Below, piece after piece: positions 12,048-24,900 of a stretch of 64,000 nt of DNA. The DNA lies in the NCBI GenBank assembly GCA_014773175.1, contig VXCM01000049.1:186001-250000 (forward strand), read 5' to 3'. Each line of letters opens with the position of its first letter. Position 1 is the stretch's first letter. The notes under the pieces were generated by a model. The model had not been told where the DNA came from, did no database searches, and worked only from the letters and a program-made list of their open reading frames with translations. The position numbers and the translations under genes were made by a program. Source of the stretch: Lucifuga dentata (Eukaryota; Chordata; Actinopteri; Ophidiiformes; Bythitidae).

Positions 12048-12940
12048 GTAGATCACCTTTTGATCTGCCCTGTGGGAGAATCAGGATATGTAGACGGGCT
12101 GATGTGTCTCTGTGTTTCCAGCCTCTGTACGACCCAGCTACTACCGGCAGAGAGGCTGGGTTATTTTACCGTGCTGTAAAGGCTTTAAATAAAATATATG
12201 GTTGACCATCATGCTACAGAAGATAGCTGATGGCTTTATCTTGGACTTCAGCCTCATTATTTTCTAACAGCGCTCTGTTTTCTATGTTTTTATGACCCTG
12301 CTGACTAAGATTAGGAGGCTGCCATGTGTTATACAGCATTCAACTGGAGATGTTGAAAAATGGTTGGTAGTCATGCCACAGAAAATGAATGATGGCCTAG
12401 TAATAGCAGAAGATGTTATCATGTACTGTATGAATGTTTCAGCCTGACCTGGTTGGATTAAAGGTTATGAGATGATCATCCGTTATTCTTATTAAATATA
12501 GTTTATAACAAGTCGGATTGTTGCTTTCGATCAGAACTCAAGACCTCTATGATCCTTAACAGTCCATGTAAACAATCCACCAGGTCATTATGGAATTACT
12601 GTTTGTATCTGCATACAATACAAAACAAAAGCTGTTACAAATACATCCCAAATTATGATTTTTATCTAATAAAGCTGCCTTGCATTCACTTACTAAATTA
12701 ATACTGCAAAAAAACAATAAATTTGCTGAAAACTTTCAGACAAAAAAACAACATAAGGCCCTATATTATTTCAATTCAATCTCAATAGCTGTGTAATAAT
12801 TTAGAAACATTTACTCCCCCAATACCTTTCTATTTAATTGATGTTTAAGGAGTTCATGCCTGAAGTGCTGCAGACTACCATTATGGTTTGCGATGATTTA
12901 TGCAGTAATTTATCCTGACTTGCACACAGTTGGGAGGCAG
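12048..12940. other. Intergenic, no gene seen
   Basis: Two loosely similar phrases (GGTTGACCATCATGCTACAGAAGA near 12200 and GGTTGGTAGTCATGCCACAGAA near 12362, each quoted in part) suggest an old local duplication. Nothing else was recognised. Confidence 0.45.
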
Positions 12941-12943
12941 AGC

Positions 12944-12988
12944 AAAAAATCTCATATGAGATTTTTTACAAGTACAGCTTGTAAAAAA
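12944..12988. repeat. Two overlapping inverted repeats sharing a T-tract
   Basis: 12944-12967 is a perfect 24-bp palindrome centred on CATATG. Its right-hand T6 (12962-12967) is also the left arm start of a second stem: 12962-12972 pairs perfectly with 12978-12988 (11 bp, loop TACAG). Confidence 0.85.
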
Positions 12989-12989
12989 A

Positions 12990-14970
12990 CACCAGAAGCA
13001 AAATTATTTTGGCGTACAAAATTTACCAAACAACTGTTACTGCCCAATAGCTGTTGATAAATAGTTTATTTTTAAAAAGTTGAAAAATGAGTTCAAACTG
13101 AGTCACTTTTAATGAAAAAGAAAGTGGTTTTATAAATTACAGCATTACTGATGAAATTATGATTGGCCAGTTGCAGATGCAATGCTTATGGGAATGAAAG
13201 TAATGATGCATTTTAGCACAATGCACATTAAATAAAATGACAAGAGGTGTAAGTATGCCATGAAGTTGCTTACAGTAAGAAGATAAATTGTATTGTACAG
13301 TTTCCACCCCTGGTCCTTTAGTTGATGGTATTGTTTTGGACCTGATAGCCAAGAACTTTCCTAGACTTTCATTAATCAAACCTGTAATCCAGAATATTGG
13401 ATGCTTACATGCCCCTTTTAGATCATACCCGCAGTCAAATGACTTGTGTTCTGAAACTACTAATTTGTTAACTGGGAGATCTTTGAAAGATGTGTTTGTC
13501 AGTTAATTATCAGCAAGGCTTCCAGTCAATGGCTTCTTTCATGGTCACTTTGTTGATGCCATACGGTTTGCATCCAAGCTATCAAATTCCCTTCCTTTCA
13601 CATCATCAGCTCTTTTGTGGTCTCCCAGTGCCTCTGTCCTTTGTACACGCTCGGTTTCACCGCACACAGTTGGTGTCTCTATATTTCTGCACATGCTCGC
13701 TGGCTCTGAATACAATAAAAGTTGAGGTATCTGTGGTATTCGCCTAGCCCCCGCAGCAGCTCCCTCTGCCTTTGACACATACTCGAGTTTCTGAAGAAGA
13801 GGCCATTATTACAGGCCTCTGCACAATGCTCTCTAAGGTAATTTCTATGTTTGAGTTTTGGAAATGCAGGGCATGGCATGTATGGCACATTATGTGCATT
13901 ATGTGAAGCACAGAGTGAGTTTGTTGAGAGAAATGAGGTTGAGAGAAATGTCAGGGTCAGCGGACTTTGTTTAGTCAGACAGCGTAACTGCGAACAGGAT
14001 CAGTCAGTGTTTTTCACTTTTGAAGACATGTTTGGACAGGTTGCCACCCTAACATCCCTGCCTGTTTTTAAAGTACTTTGCACAGCAGAAAATTGTTTTT
14101 TAAGATTGTTCTAAGAATGTTTCTAAGAATGTTTTCTAACATGGTTAGCATCAGGTTTTAAGGTGAGTGCCCTAAGCCATTCTGCATGCGTTGTTATACT
14201 GTTAATTAATAAGACTTAAAGCTTATATTTTTAATATTAACAAAAATCAAAAATGTTTCTTATTGTGCTGAACCCACAGGGTTGCAGCTCAATGCATCTT
14301 TTAGTCTTTTCTAGCTCATTGTCTCAGTTTTCTGGCTTGGTTCTCACTTCTTATTACATCTTGTTTTCCAGCAAAAATGCTGCATAAGCAAACAATATGC
14401 TACATGCCCAGCACGAAACAACTGAGAGACAAAGTTAACCGTTGACTGGCAAAGGAAGATGAGCATCTAGCAACTTGAGGACCCAGATATTTTTGTTGAT
14501 GGAGAGGAAAACAAATTTTTAGTCATGAAGAATTAATCTCACTTAGTCAAGGCCAAAGGATGGAAACACTGATCTCTGGTTTTAAAATTCTCTACCGTGT
14601 ACACCTAAACCATCATGTTGGAAAAATAAATCTTCTAGCAGTACATTAAGATTGTTGTAAATGAGCACAATCAGAGACCAATTATATATAACAGATGTCA
14701 GAGATTGATTGGATTGATTTAGAATAGTTAGAAGTTGTATGCTGAGTCATTTTCACTGTTAAAAGATTACATTTCTCAAATTCAAATTGTGGCTGATTAG
14801 ATGGTGTCTGGAAGATTCTAGCCTCAGACCTCTCCATGACTTTATGCCATTCCATGTTCAATACCATGCACGACTGAATGAATCATTTGCTTCGCGATGG
14901 GATCTAAGCCATGCGTAAAGCTGCCATGAAAACAACAGTGCCCAAGAAAGTTTTGAAAATGCATTTCATA
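12990..14970. other. Intergenic, no gene seen
   Basis: Several 60-90-codon ORFs overlap at 13137-14114 but none shows a recognisable domain, repeat or splice context. No dispersed repeat was recognised. Confidence 0.5.
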
Positions 14971-14972
14971 TT

Positions 14973-15005
14973 AAAAAAAAAAAAAANAAAAAAAAAAAAA
15001 AAAAA
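14973..15005. repeat. Poly(A) with single N (14987)
   Basis: A homopolymer split by one N, a probable contig join. Confidence 0.9.
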
Positions 15006-15208
15006 CACAATTAAGCAATTTAATAACAAATATGAATGTAATCAACTTATTCAAAGTCTTTCTGACTTGGCAGAAGGAAAACTCCAGCACTGCTAATGAA
15101 CTGAGGTCAAAGCAACTGGAGATAATCTCGCCAGATGTTACAAAGAATATTGCTGTTGCTGAGAATGAAACCATATGTATGTCTATCTACAGCTCATGAC
15201 AAGTAGCC

Positions 15209-15209
<1 letters not shown>

Positions 15210-15251
<42 letters not shown>
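15210..15251. repeat. (CA)n microsatellite
   Basis: A pure CA tract of about 42 bp. Confidence 0.97.
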
Positions 15252-15253
<2 letters not shown>

Positions 15254-16399
15254 ACAAAAGCTGCAGTAATGTGAAACATTCCTGGGATCATAAACTCTGA
15301 ATTTGGCGTTTTAGTTATAACGAGTCTAGCTAATTGGAATCAATGACATTCAAAACAGTATTTGAGAACTCTGAATCCAGTAAGTGTGTATTTTTAAAAG
15401 GGTATAACAAAAACTAAAATGTCAGCGTGACAATTTTTCTTGACTTGAGGAATGTTATTTACTGACCAACGAGATAAGACTTCCATAAAACCATGAACTG
15501 GAGCAACACTTGGATTCCCTGTAGACATCCAAATAGGCATGAAGAAAAACAGGAAGTGGTCATATCATCAGATTGGAAATAACCTAACAACAATGATGCA
15601 TTTCAGTTTGGGTCACTCCCTACTGAAATTTCATGCACTGACCATGTCATATGCTACAAATTCGAAACAGAGCTGAGAAGCATTCCACTCAGTATCTCAC
15701 TATCTTTCTGTTAGGAATGCTGAGGTTTTTTTCTTTTTCTTTTTCTTTTTTTTGTTATTAATTTCCCTTCAAGTGAGATACACTTCACTGTAAGGGCTTG
15801 TTGCTTTATAATTGTAACCAAACGTTATTTTACTCACAGTATCTGCTAACATGAAAAAGAATTATATAACCACTGCTGTGTACATTCTCCAAATTCCAAC
15901 ATGGTGGAACATGTTCCCCAAGTCTAAAACATGTCTAATGAGAAGCAGACTCTGCTAGGGCCTCTGTTGGTCGAACGAATAAATCAAGGATCCACTGTAA
16001 GGACACACTGGAAACATTGTGACCATCAAGCCATCTTTAGAACCTCATCAGCACAACATGAGAGCTGTGCTACCAGTGGCGGTGCTGAAAGCATCTTCTC
16101 GCTCCTGGCCAATGATGGGGACTTTATATAGTGTTATTTCAGATATGCCATGTAGCGTCACTGGGATAACTTTATACTAAGTTAATTCTGATGTGAGTGG
16201 CCTCCAAGTGATGAGACCCCCTGATGGCCCAAGCTCATCCTTCCTTTTTTTTTTTTTTTTCCCAAAATGTAGATTTACTCAGGTCAGTGCTTAAGCTAAA
16301 GCTATCTTGTTGGTGTTGTTATGCACACAGAGTACAGTAGAATCAGTCTTCACAATATTAATTAAAAAGAAAATGATTTCTGGATGACAGCGAAGAAGC
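15252..16399. other. Intergenic, no gene seen
   Basis: A pyrimidine tract lies at 15727-15752 and a T-tract at 16243-16260. No coding signal or dispersed repeat was recognised. Confidence 0.5.
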
Positions 16400-16880
16400 A
16401 CAGGAGTCTTGCAAGGGTCAATTTTGTGTTATTCAGTCTGTATATCAGTGATTAGAAATCAATCCGTACAGATGGCTGGATATGCATGTATTCTGATGAC
16501 ACTGTTGTGTGTGCACCTGCAAAGCTAATATGAAGTAGCATCCAAGCCGTGATAACTAATGTTACTGATCCATTAAATTAGTCTGTTTACAGTAAATGTG
16601 ACAAAGACTGCAAGTACATTAAAAGATTAAAATATATTATACAGGATAGCCACCACAGCCAGTGTCTAAGAATTTAAATATTTAGGCATTTCTTTAGATC
16701 TAAAGCGGTGATTAAACATGCATTGCTTGGATGGGATAATGTAAAGCATTATTCACAATAGTGCTTGGCTCAATAAAATGAAGGGTGAAAGTTTGAGCCA
16801 TTAAATAGTCACCACTTGGAAGCTGCTCATGAGAGAAATTTGCTTGATAAAAATGTACTATTGCTGTCTTTGGTACTCAG
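16400..16880 (+). pseudogene. Decayed non-LTR retrotransposon reverse transcriptase
   Basis: Translation in shifting frames shows, in the correct order, three reverse-transcriptase landmarks. GVLQGSIL at 16403-16426 corresponds to GVPQGSIL. MYSDDTVV from 16486 corresponds to the catalytic YADD box, with the alanine changed to serine. EFKYLGISLDLK at 16670-16705 corresponds to the F-K-Y-L-G-I motif after the palm. Stops and frameshifts lie between them, so it is dead. Motif style fits CR1/L2/Rex1-type LINEs better than RTE, but the clade is not proven. The similarity may extend to about 17000. Confidence 0.75.
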
Positions 16881-16889
16881 CTGTGGTAT

Positions 16890-19800
16890 ATCAGAAATAG
16901 TGCCCTCTCTCTTTGGCTAGTCAATGATGTGAACACATCCCATGTCCAGGCCTCCAGCTGGCCTTAGCTTGACTCTCACTGGTATCCTACTCCTCACCAC
17001 TCTATGATATGGGCTAGGGCAGCCTGCCAATTCTCATGGACATAATAGCACTTTGATTGTGGATAGAGCAGGATGTAGGCTGGTGGAAATGAACAACCAC
17101 AGGGTGATTGCACGAGGGTGGCCTGTGGCACAGCTACTGGAATTCCAGTGGGAAGACTCACTCCTTATGATGTATCACTTGCTCTCTTTCCAAGGATGTG
17201 TGCCAAACATAGAGACACACTCACATGGATGCGGTCAGATAGTCTAATTCTAGAAGACAGGGTTTGTCTCTACAAGGTTGAAGGGAAAAAAAAAACAGAT
17301 ACTGTTCGACTGCTATCATCAATCTGAGATGCTCGGAGCATTCCAGAAGTTATTTTGTAATGAAGTGTTCTAAGTTGTGTTTCATGATGTGAATTTTCCC
17401 TCCAATCTGCTTCTACTTCTGATAGTAACTCCTATGTTTCCCAAAAGAAAATGTTTGAACTTTTTCATTCAGGTGTGGTTTATAGATATATCAATACTAA
17501 TTATAATAATTATAGGTGGATAGAAATGATGACAGTAAGTAAATTTTTTTTTTTTTTNCAATAAGATAAAATATGGCTTACAGATTCATTGCTCACTGGT
17601 CTTTTCATACTGGTGGAGTAGTTGATAATTCTGCCTCATCTGTAATGGCTTTAACATGCGTGATTGCTGTCTTTTAAAAAATGCTGATTTTCAAAAGAAG
17701 CTCTTGCTCTTTAATTCCAAAGGAATCAACAAGTTCCACATACAACATCAACAAGTATGTCTTGCTCTGAAAGCCTTATTTTTGATTAGTCCTTTAGTTG
17801 TGTAACATGGACAGACACCTGGTGAGACACATTCACAAAGTACGAGGCTAGCCAGTGAGTGCTTTGCCAGCATTCATGTTTCCTTGTGGTTGTTCTAGCT
17901 CAAGATTGACGTAGCTGACCAAACAGAAGAGAGAGGACTTTGCAAGAGGAAGCCTGAAAGAGACAGTAAAACAGCCTGTTTTCACTCAGTGTACACAGCA
18001 GTGCTGCAGTAAGAGAGAGAGAGAGAGTAGAATAGGATCACTGTGTTTTTTGCACATTAATTTGAATCAATGACATTGTTTCAAAATTCACCCTAAATGA
18101 CAAGAAAATGGAAATTTGTGTAATATTAATATATTTAAAGTGCTTGACTCCCATTTGAAACACTAAACCACTGTGTTCTGTGTGCTTTTCTTCAGGTAAT
18201 GCAAATAAATGTATTTGACTGTGAATTTCATTTAAAAGGTTAACATCTTGCTGTCCTTACACTTGAACTCTTCCACTTCTCACCTTTTGTCAATTAGGGT
18301 TAGGGCTAGTTGCTAAAATAGACGCAAAAGCCAAGGTGCTACCTCTGGTGTGTGGTCTGCTGTAATTCAGGTTATTGCATTGCCCTCACACACACACACA
18401 CAGAGACACAAAAACATTTTGGGATATGGCCACAGAGCAAGACAGTGTTTAGACTACCCACAGTCCCCTCCTCCCTCCTCTTAGCTACACATCTTTGTAC
18501 TCAGAACATTGGCCAGTACCCTCAGTGTCAGGTCCCTCCCTATGTACTGCCTTTAGGGGTTAGAACATTGTGAAATGTTTACTGTCAGGATGAAAATAAA
18601 TGTCCACATGGAGACCTACAGTGAAATAGTGCAACTCTGAGAGAAAGGTTTGATAAGATTGTTAGAGGAGCCATTATAAACTGGCCTGTCAACATGTGGC
18701 GTCAAGTCTCCAACTGTTTACTATGTATGTTGAACACATACCTGAGACACTTTGTGAAATGCAATGTGATTTAATGTTGACAAATGTCATGAAATAAGGG
18801 AGGTTATAGTTTCCTGACTCCCCCTAGAGAGTGGACGGAGGAATTTAATTGTTATTGCTGCATATATCTTTGTTATTTTTAAGTTATTCCCCATGGAAAT
18901 TGTACAATTTCAGTGCATTTCTTTTTAGATTTAATCATAAAAAAATATATGATCTCACAAAATGACATTATTCTGTGTCCATACTGAGCCCTGAAAATGG
19001 CTGCTATACATCTCTCATGGATGTAATTATTTTTGTGACCACATTATAGTTTTCCATATCATCTCAATCTTTCTGTGTTTCATATGATGGATGGCTTATA
19101 TAAAGACTGGGCAAAATTCCATAACACCATGACCTGTTTCAAATAACTGCACTGAGAAGCAGCAGCATATTTGGCCTTTTTTGAAAGACAATCTATCCAA
19201 AACTTGTGCTTTACATTTCGTGTTCCTAACTTTACTCACTTGGCCTCCCTCACTCAGTAAGTGATAATGATGTAGCTTACTGCATCATGGGTGTGAACAT
19301 CTCTACTTCATAGCAGGTGGAGGAGGAAGAGTGGGGCTGATGTGTCAGATGTGTGAGCTGTTAACGTGAGATTAAAAACTAAATCTGTCAGATGGGAAAA
19401 CGTCATCAACCATACGCACACCAGAACACTCCTCATGAGTTAGGACAGGCAAATGCAAATACTGTATGTTAAAACCCAAATAGGATTCTTAAAGGCTTTC
19501 TCTTAGTGTATTTTCTTCAATTGATTAAGACAGGCTTGTTTACATGGCCTGTGATCAGAGTATGGTGTGTCAGTTGGAGAAAAGTGACCTCAGTGGAACA
19601 ATTCAGACAGGACAGAAAGAAAGCTCACATACAGAGAGCCTTCTTGTTCAAGGGGAATAGCCAGGGGCCAAAGCAAATTGCTCTTTCACTGGAATAAAAA
19701 AGGCTAATTCCTCCAATAACATAACCCAAAACGCAACTTGTGATGGAAAACAAACATGGAATGACAAGCATATTCCTGGCAAATATTGTGTATTCAGCAG

Positions 19801-21190
19801 AATGCATGTTTTTGGGGGTTCAGTGAAAGAATACCTGTGAGTTGTGGCTGTTTAACGCTGCACAAGTGGGTTCATAAGCACATAACTGAAAACTGGTCAG
19901 GCTAATGAATATCCAGCACTGGATGGGTGTGAATTTCCTCATAACTGCTGAATAAATTTCACATGCCCTCAAGTCTCAACACTTTGTCTTGTGGGGGGGA
20001 TTACTTCATGTTTCCTTTTAGAGCTGTAAAAGCTCTGGAGTTTCCAAGGTTTAACGGCCTTCCTAAATGAGAAGACAGTGTTGTATGTTCTACTTACAGA
20101 TTATGTGCCGGCCACATGGACGCCACAGTGACATCACCCCGGCGACACGACACCATGCTAAAAAGGCCCTCATTCACAAGTGCTGTTTAACCGGTGCCAA
20201 ATAACAACTGTGCAACTTAAATAGAGGGTGTCTCAAGCGACTGTAAGTTGTCCACAAACAAACACAACCCAAGCATTCATTTCTGACTTTGCAAAGCATT
20301 ATATATGACTTGTTATTACAAGAGACATTTATCACATGAAATATAACCAGCAGGGAGAAAGTGGATTAATGAGCCATCCAGGCCAAATTTACCAGAGAGG
20401 AGGAGTGGGAATTTGTGGTGTTTGCTGAAGGATTTGTTCCTTCATATGCTGGACAAGGCATTATTATTGCTAAAGTATTATTACCACTTGTGAGGACATG
20501 CATTCACCCCTTTTCTGAAGCACAAATGCACATACACACAATGACTGAGACACAAGTACCCTTCCCCCAACATTTATCTTCTCTCTTGTAATGTACCATG
20601 CAAGCAGAGACACACACACACATGCACGCGCGTGCACACACACACACATGCACACACCTCTCCTTCACTTTCCCCAATCTCTTTAGGGGAACTATACACC
20701 AAAGCGTGACATCACCTCCTGAGCTGCCCTGGTTTCCAAGGTGATGGAATTTTTTTTCTTTTCTTTACAAGAATAGATCCAGAATAAAGTCAAATGCACA
20801 GACAAGATTTGCTGCACCCCTGACTCCAGGGCATCAGGTTAGAACCTTTAACATTGAAGGACCACACTGCCTTGCCTCTCCCTATATGCAGTTAATAAGA
20901 TTATCAAGAAAAAACATTGTTTCCTACTGAGGATGTCTATTTTAGCTGCAGGTACTCATGTGTCATCCATTAACCAATTTATAAAGGTCCTCTGATACTG
21001 CAGTGCTGCAGTGCTCTGCAGTAATTAGTAAAAACAGTATAATCTCTGTGCTGCAGCTTTCCAAATTAAATGCATGTGGAAGAAATAAAATTTAATGAAA
21101 GAAAATGTGACTTGGAAGACAATAGGAGATAGATTAGGAAAATAATGACAGGGAGGTTTGTGTGCATGCATGTGCATGTGTGTGTCTGTG
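16890..21190. other. Intergenic, no gene seen
   Basis: It holds a poly(T) with N at 17558, a short (GA)n at 18009-18027, a repeat shared with 53 kb (listed separately) and CA/CG-rich short repeats at 20611-20657. ORFs at 17053-17327 and 19506-19697 show no domain. The upstream promoter and enhancers of cdc42ep3 should lie in the 3' part of this stretch, but I cannot identify them. Confidence 0.5.
17953..18060 (+). repeat. Dispersed repeat fragment shared with 53481-53595
   Basis: The phrases CACTCAGTGT, GCTGCAG.AAG, AGTAGAAT.GGATCA and TTTTTG.ACA occur in the same order and spacing at 53525-53590. A (GA) expansion at 18009-18027 is specific to this copy. Family not identified. Confidence 0.55.
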
Positions 21191-21609
21191 AGTGTTAGAT
21201 AAATATAGAAAAAGAAAAGGAGAGAAGCTAGCTACAGCTAATGCAGCCAGTCAAGTGTCTGCCGGCTGCCGGCTGAATTTACAGAATAGCTCTTATCAGA
21301 TGTGGGCAGTCTCAAAGCCAGACAGACCGAGGCAGAGAGGCAGGGTGAAAATGCAGGAGAGGAGAAGCAGAGGAGAAACAGGCAGACATCCCATCAGGCA
21401 GCCAGCACAGCATCTGCCTGATCTGTCGTAGCTGCAAGATCAGAGCTACTGATCTGTTACCAGAGCTCCAACAACAGCAACAGCAACAGGAAGCAAGGAG
21501 GATTCTCAAACACCCCAGAGCTGCTGTAAAAATATGAACTCAGGGTAAGACAGGACAGACATGCACAGGTGTTGCAAGAGAGGGTGAGAGACAGAAAGGA
21601 AGAAAGAGA

Positions 21610-21611
<2 letters not shown>

Positions 21612-21651
<40 letters not shown>
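21612..21651. repeat. (GA)n microsatellite in inferred exon 1
   Basis: A 40-bp pure GA tract inside the inferred leader exon of cdc42ep3. Confidence 0.95.
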
Positions 21652-21653
<2 letters not shown>

Positions 21654-21816
21654 GGGGCCAAGGAGGTGTAGGAGGAGACTGCTTCAGAGAGGAATAGGAG
21701 CCTGAGAGCAATTCCAAAACAGCTGTCCGGCAGACGTCCCAGTCGACAGAAGTGCAGCCCGAGGCAGGGACAAGAAGGCAGGGCAGTGTCAACTAGCCAC
21801 AGGAGCAACACAGCAG

Positions 21817-21818
<2 letters not shown>

Positions 21819-21851
<33 letters not shown>
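21819..21851. repeat. (CA)n microsatellite in inferred exon 1
   Basis: A 33-bp pure CA tract, 97 bp before the inferred splice donor. Confidence 0.95.
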
Positions 21852-21853
<2 letters not shown>

Positions 21854-21948
21854 CAGACAAACAGACACATCAACCTGGGGCTGCAGTTTTCAGGAGTGCA
21901 CCATCGCTACCTGGGAAGAATCAAGATCTCCCTACTGGAATATCCTAG

Positions 21949-24900
21949 GTGAGTAAGAACAAGACCATGTTTCGTTTTATGCTCTGTGATAATATTATTT
22001 AATTCTTATATATTAATCTGAATTGGTTGATGGGATGTTGTTGCTACAGTTTACCTGCTGTCATGTACTGCAAGTGCCTAGGCTTAGATTCATGGTGAAT
22101 GTCTGGAACAGAATTGATTATCAATCTTTAACAATGAAATGTGTGAAACATGCATGGTGATTTAAGATAGTAAAAGAATGTTTGTTCAGCAAAATGCTCC
22201 CATACATAACACATAAAAACTGAACTGCTGTAAGCAACATGACTCCCTGCCTTCCAAGAGGGACATTTTTAGTCGGGCTACATGCTTAAGGCATGCTCCT
22301 ATAAAATGCAGAGCTGGCTTTTCTTTAATCTCTTGTGGGAGGAAATTTGGAGGGGTTTTTAAGGGTAAAGTGGGAGAAAGGACTTAGCTAATATGCATTT
22401 GTGTTGACATTCTCTTCATGTTTTGTATGCTTTGAAATGGTTTCCTGCTCATCTCTGCCAAGGATAACTCTGGCAGGGGCTGGCCATGCTTACGGGTGGC
22501 ACAGGGGAGTGAGAAAGAAAGACAGAATAAATACTCCACCCTGCTATTCACCGTGGTCCTGGCACAGCTACCAGGCCCCCAAAGTAAAGCCTTTGCCTAT
22601 AATTGAGGTTTTTTTATGCAACATCTCAGTCAATTCTGTAAGGCTACTATTACCATCTGTGGTATGGGAATTTGCTTTTTATAACAGACTCAGAGAGGGT
22701 CTTTCTGCTTTTCAAAGACATGTTAAAAGTCAAAAGTCATGGTTAGATGTTAGAATAGCATTAGAAAACTTTCAATGTACAATGCCTTGTACTGTAACAC
22801 ATGGTGGGAGACATATTGTCAAAATGTTTTACACTGAGCACAACTACTACAAAACTGCATTATTCAGTCACTCATTCATGCTAATGTAAAGTACAGTAAT
22901 CCCATCTGGGATGTTGTTTTGGGGATGCACGGATTCTATTTTTGACAATGGTAAAGCCATACACAGGTCATATTTTGAACACCTGCTCTCCTGAGTGTCC
23001 CTCATTGGTGGGTTTGGTGTAATACTCTGCCCAAAAGTAAAGCACCTTCACACTACAGCTTTTGTTTACACTGCAGCAGGTTGACACTGGTTCCAAGAAT
23101 ATGCTGACCCAGTTTTATCGCACGTGACTTTATAAATAAGAGGTGTCCAGAAATACCCAGACAAATCACATGCCACAACTTTAATTAGCGGTTACCAACT
23201 CCCCAACACCCCATATCTGTCTGCCTGCACACTCAAAGTTTCAGCACCTCGCCCCTTCTGCTGCCCCCCAACTAATAGCTGACATTGCTACAATGAGGCA
23301 AAGCTCTGCTTTAAAAGAGGCTGGAGAGGCTCCAGATCACATCATGGCTAAGTAGATAGCTGCCGCTGACCCAATGACACACTGGCTGTATTCCTTACTC
23401 ATTATGATTGGATGTCCACGCAGACTAACAATTCACAGGAAGTCGCCATCCCATCCCTCCTTCTGCAGAAGTGTAAATAAAACCCGTGACCACATTCTGC
23501 AGTGGCGGTGCCACCTGGCTTGGACCCACAACACGTGCCATACAGCTTCTTTTGGGCCCCATTCCAGAAAAAGGGTGCAAATCTGGCCTTGACTGTGAGC
23601 TCAACCAGAATACAGCTGCTCAACTGCTTCCATCCTGTAAGGACAAAAATGGGTTCCTTGGGTCAGCAGGCTATTAGGGTATTCTGGGCTGTGATTGATT
23701 AATTTCCTCTTGAGCCAACACATGCTTAACTTACATTGCTTTTGAGATTGTGTATAATTTGAGTCAGTACTATAACTGCTTGATTACCCATTAAATTAAT
23801 TCTCATAATGGTTATGCAGCAAAAGACTGGCAGAAGAGGCTGACTTGAGTATATATTGTTTTCGTCATACTTTGCTGGTGGGCTCTGGAATGCCAGTCAT
23901 GTTTGCCATATAAGCCAAACCAATTCACCAGCAGGATGGTTGACATGAAGGTCAGACCCTTTCACCACACCAGCTGACTTCTCATGGTCTGCAACTGTTG
24001 ACCTTGGGTAGAATGCACAGCAGAAGTCCCCCCCTCCCCCATCTAGGGCTGCAAGAGCTGGATTGCTCTGCTGCTGTAAGACTTCCTACACATTCCATCC
24101 ATACTATTGATTTTAGCCATGATAATCATGTCTTATAATGCACAGGGTGGATTTTTTTTTAATGCCACAAGAGAATCCAAGGTTTACATGATTCTCACAG
24201 GTCAAGCAGGTGTTCTAATTTATGAGGAGCAATAATCAATAGGTATGCCTGATAGTCTGGTGTCAGATGTTTCAGTCAGTGGAGAAGCATTGACCTTCTT
24301 GGGAATAGCAGTAAAATAACTAAGAGTTATAGCTGCACACTGAGCACAGACCACAGAAAACAGCTTTTGGATTGATGGTCTGTGCGGCATTTGTTTCACT
24401 TCCGATCCAAACCCAATTTCTCACTGCAGTGTGCATCGGCTGTCAAGGTCAGAAATGATCGAACGGAACAAAAAAGAGAAATGTGCTGAAAATACAAATG
24501 GGAGGAAGAGAAAAGAAAGAAAAAAAAGCCTGATCCAAACAAGTGAGGAGTCTTACTTTAACCCCTCCTTCATCAAACACTGCAGCACCACTCCTCACCC
24601 TCCCTCTTCCCTCTTTCCTCTCTCACTGTACGCAAACAAACACACTCTCATTCGCACACATGGTGTGCATTCAAAACTGCTATCTCTCATGAGCGCAGTC
24701 AGACACCTCGCTCAAACACACACACTCACACCAGCACTTAAATAGACAAGGGCCTTTGGAGAGCCATGTTGCTGTTCGACACATACACACATGTTTTGCA
24801 TCCCCACACAGTGTTTGTCATGTCTATATATAGTCTCATAGTGCTGATGAGTGACAGGTTTATTTGTGTTGTACTTACTTCCCCCTGAATGAGAATATTT

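Larger units (their letters stand above)
21200..21948 (+). other. cdc42ep3: Inferred non-coding first exon of cdc42ep3 (5' UTR); start uncertain
   Basis: A strong donor (CTAG|GTGAGTAAG, cut after 21948) follows a purine-rich stretch that looks like a leader exon. The coding exon has a clean acceptor but no coding sequence upstream, so a spliced 5' UTR exon is needed. Vertebrate Borg genes usually have non-coding leader exons and a single coding exon, which fits. The interval holds (GA)n at 21612-21651 and (CA)n at 21819-21851, so both microsatellites would be transcribed. I see no clear TATA box or CpG-rich promoter. A weak A/T run (GATAAATATA) lies near 21197. The transcription start is therefore a guess; only the 3' boundary is well supported. 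Confidence 0.55.

Noticed and set aside
18294..18305. TTAGGG-like phrase (also near 2845)
   Set aside because: Only one to two units, so not a telomeric array.
22401..22889. 162-codon ORF, plus strand
   Set aside because: Begins at GTG, lies inside the inferred first intron of cdc42ep3 and shows no domain or codon-like pattern.
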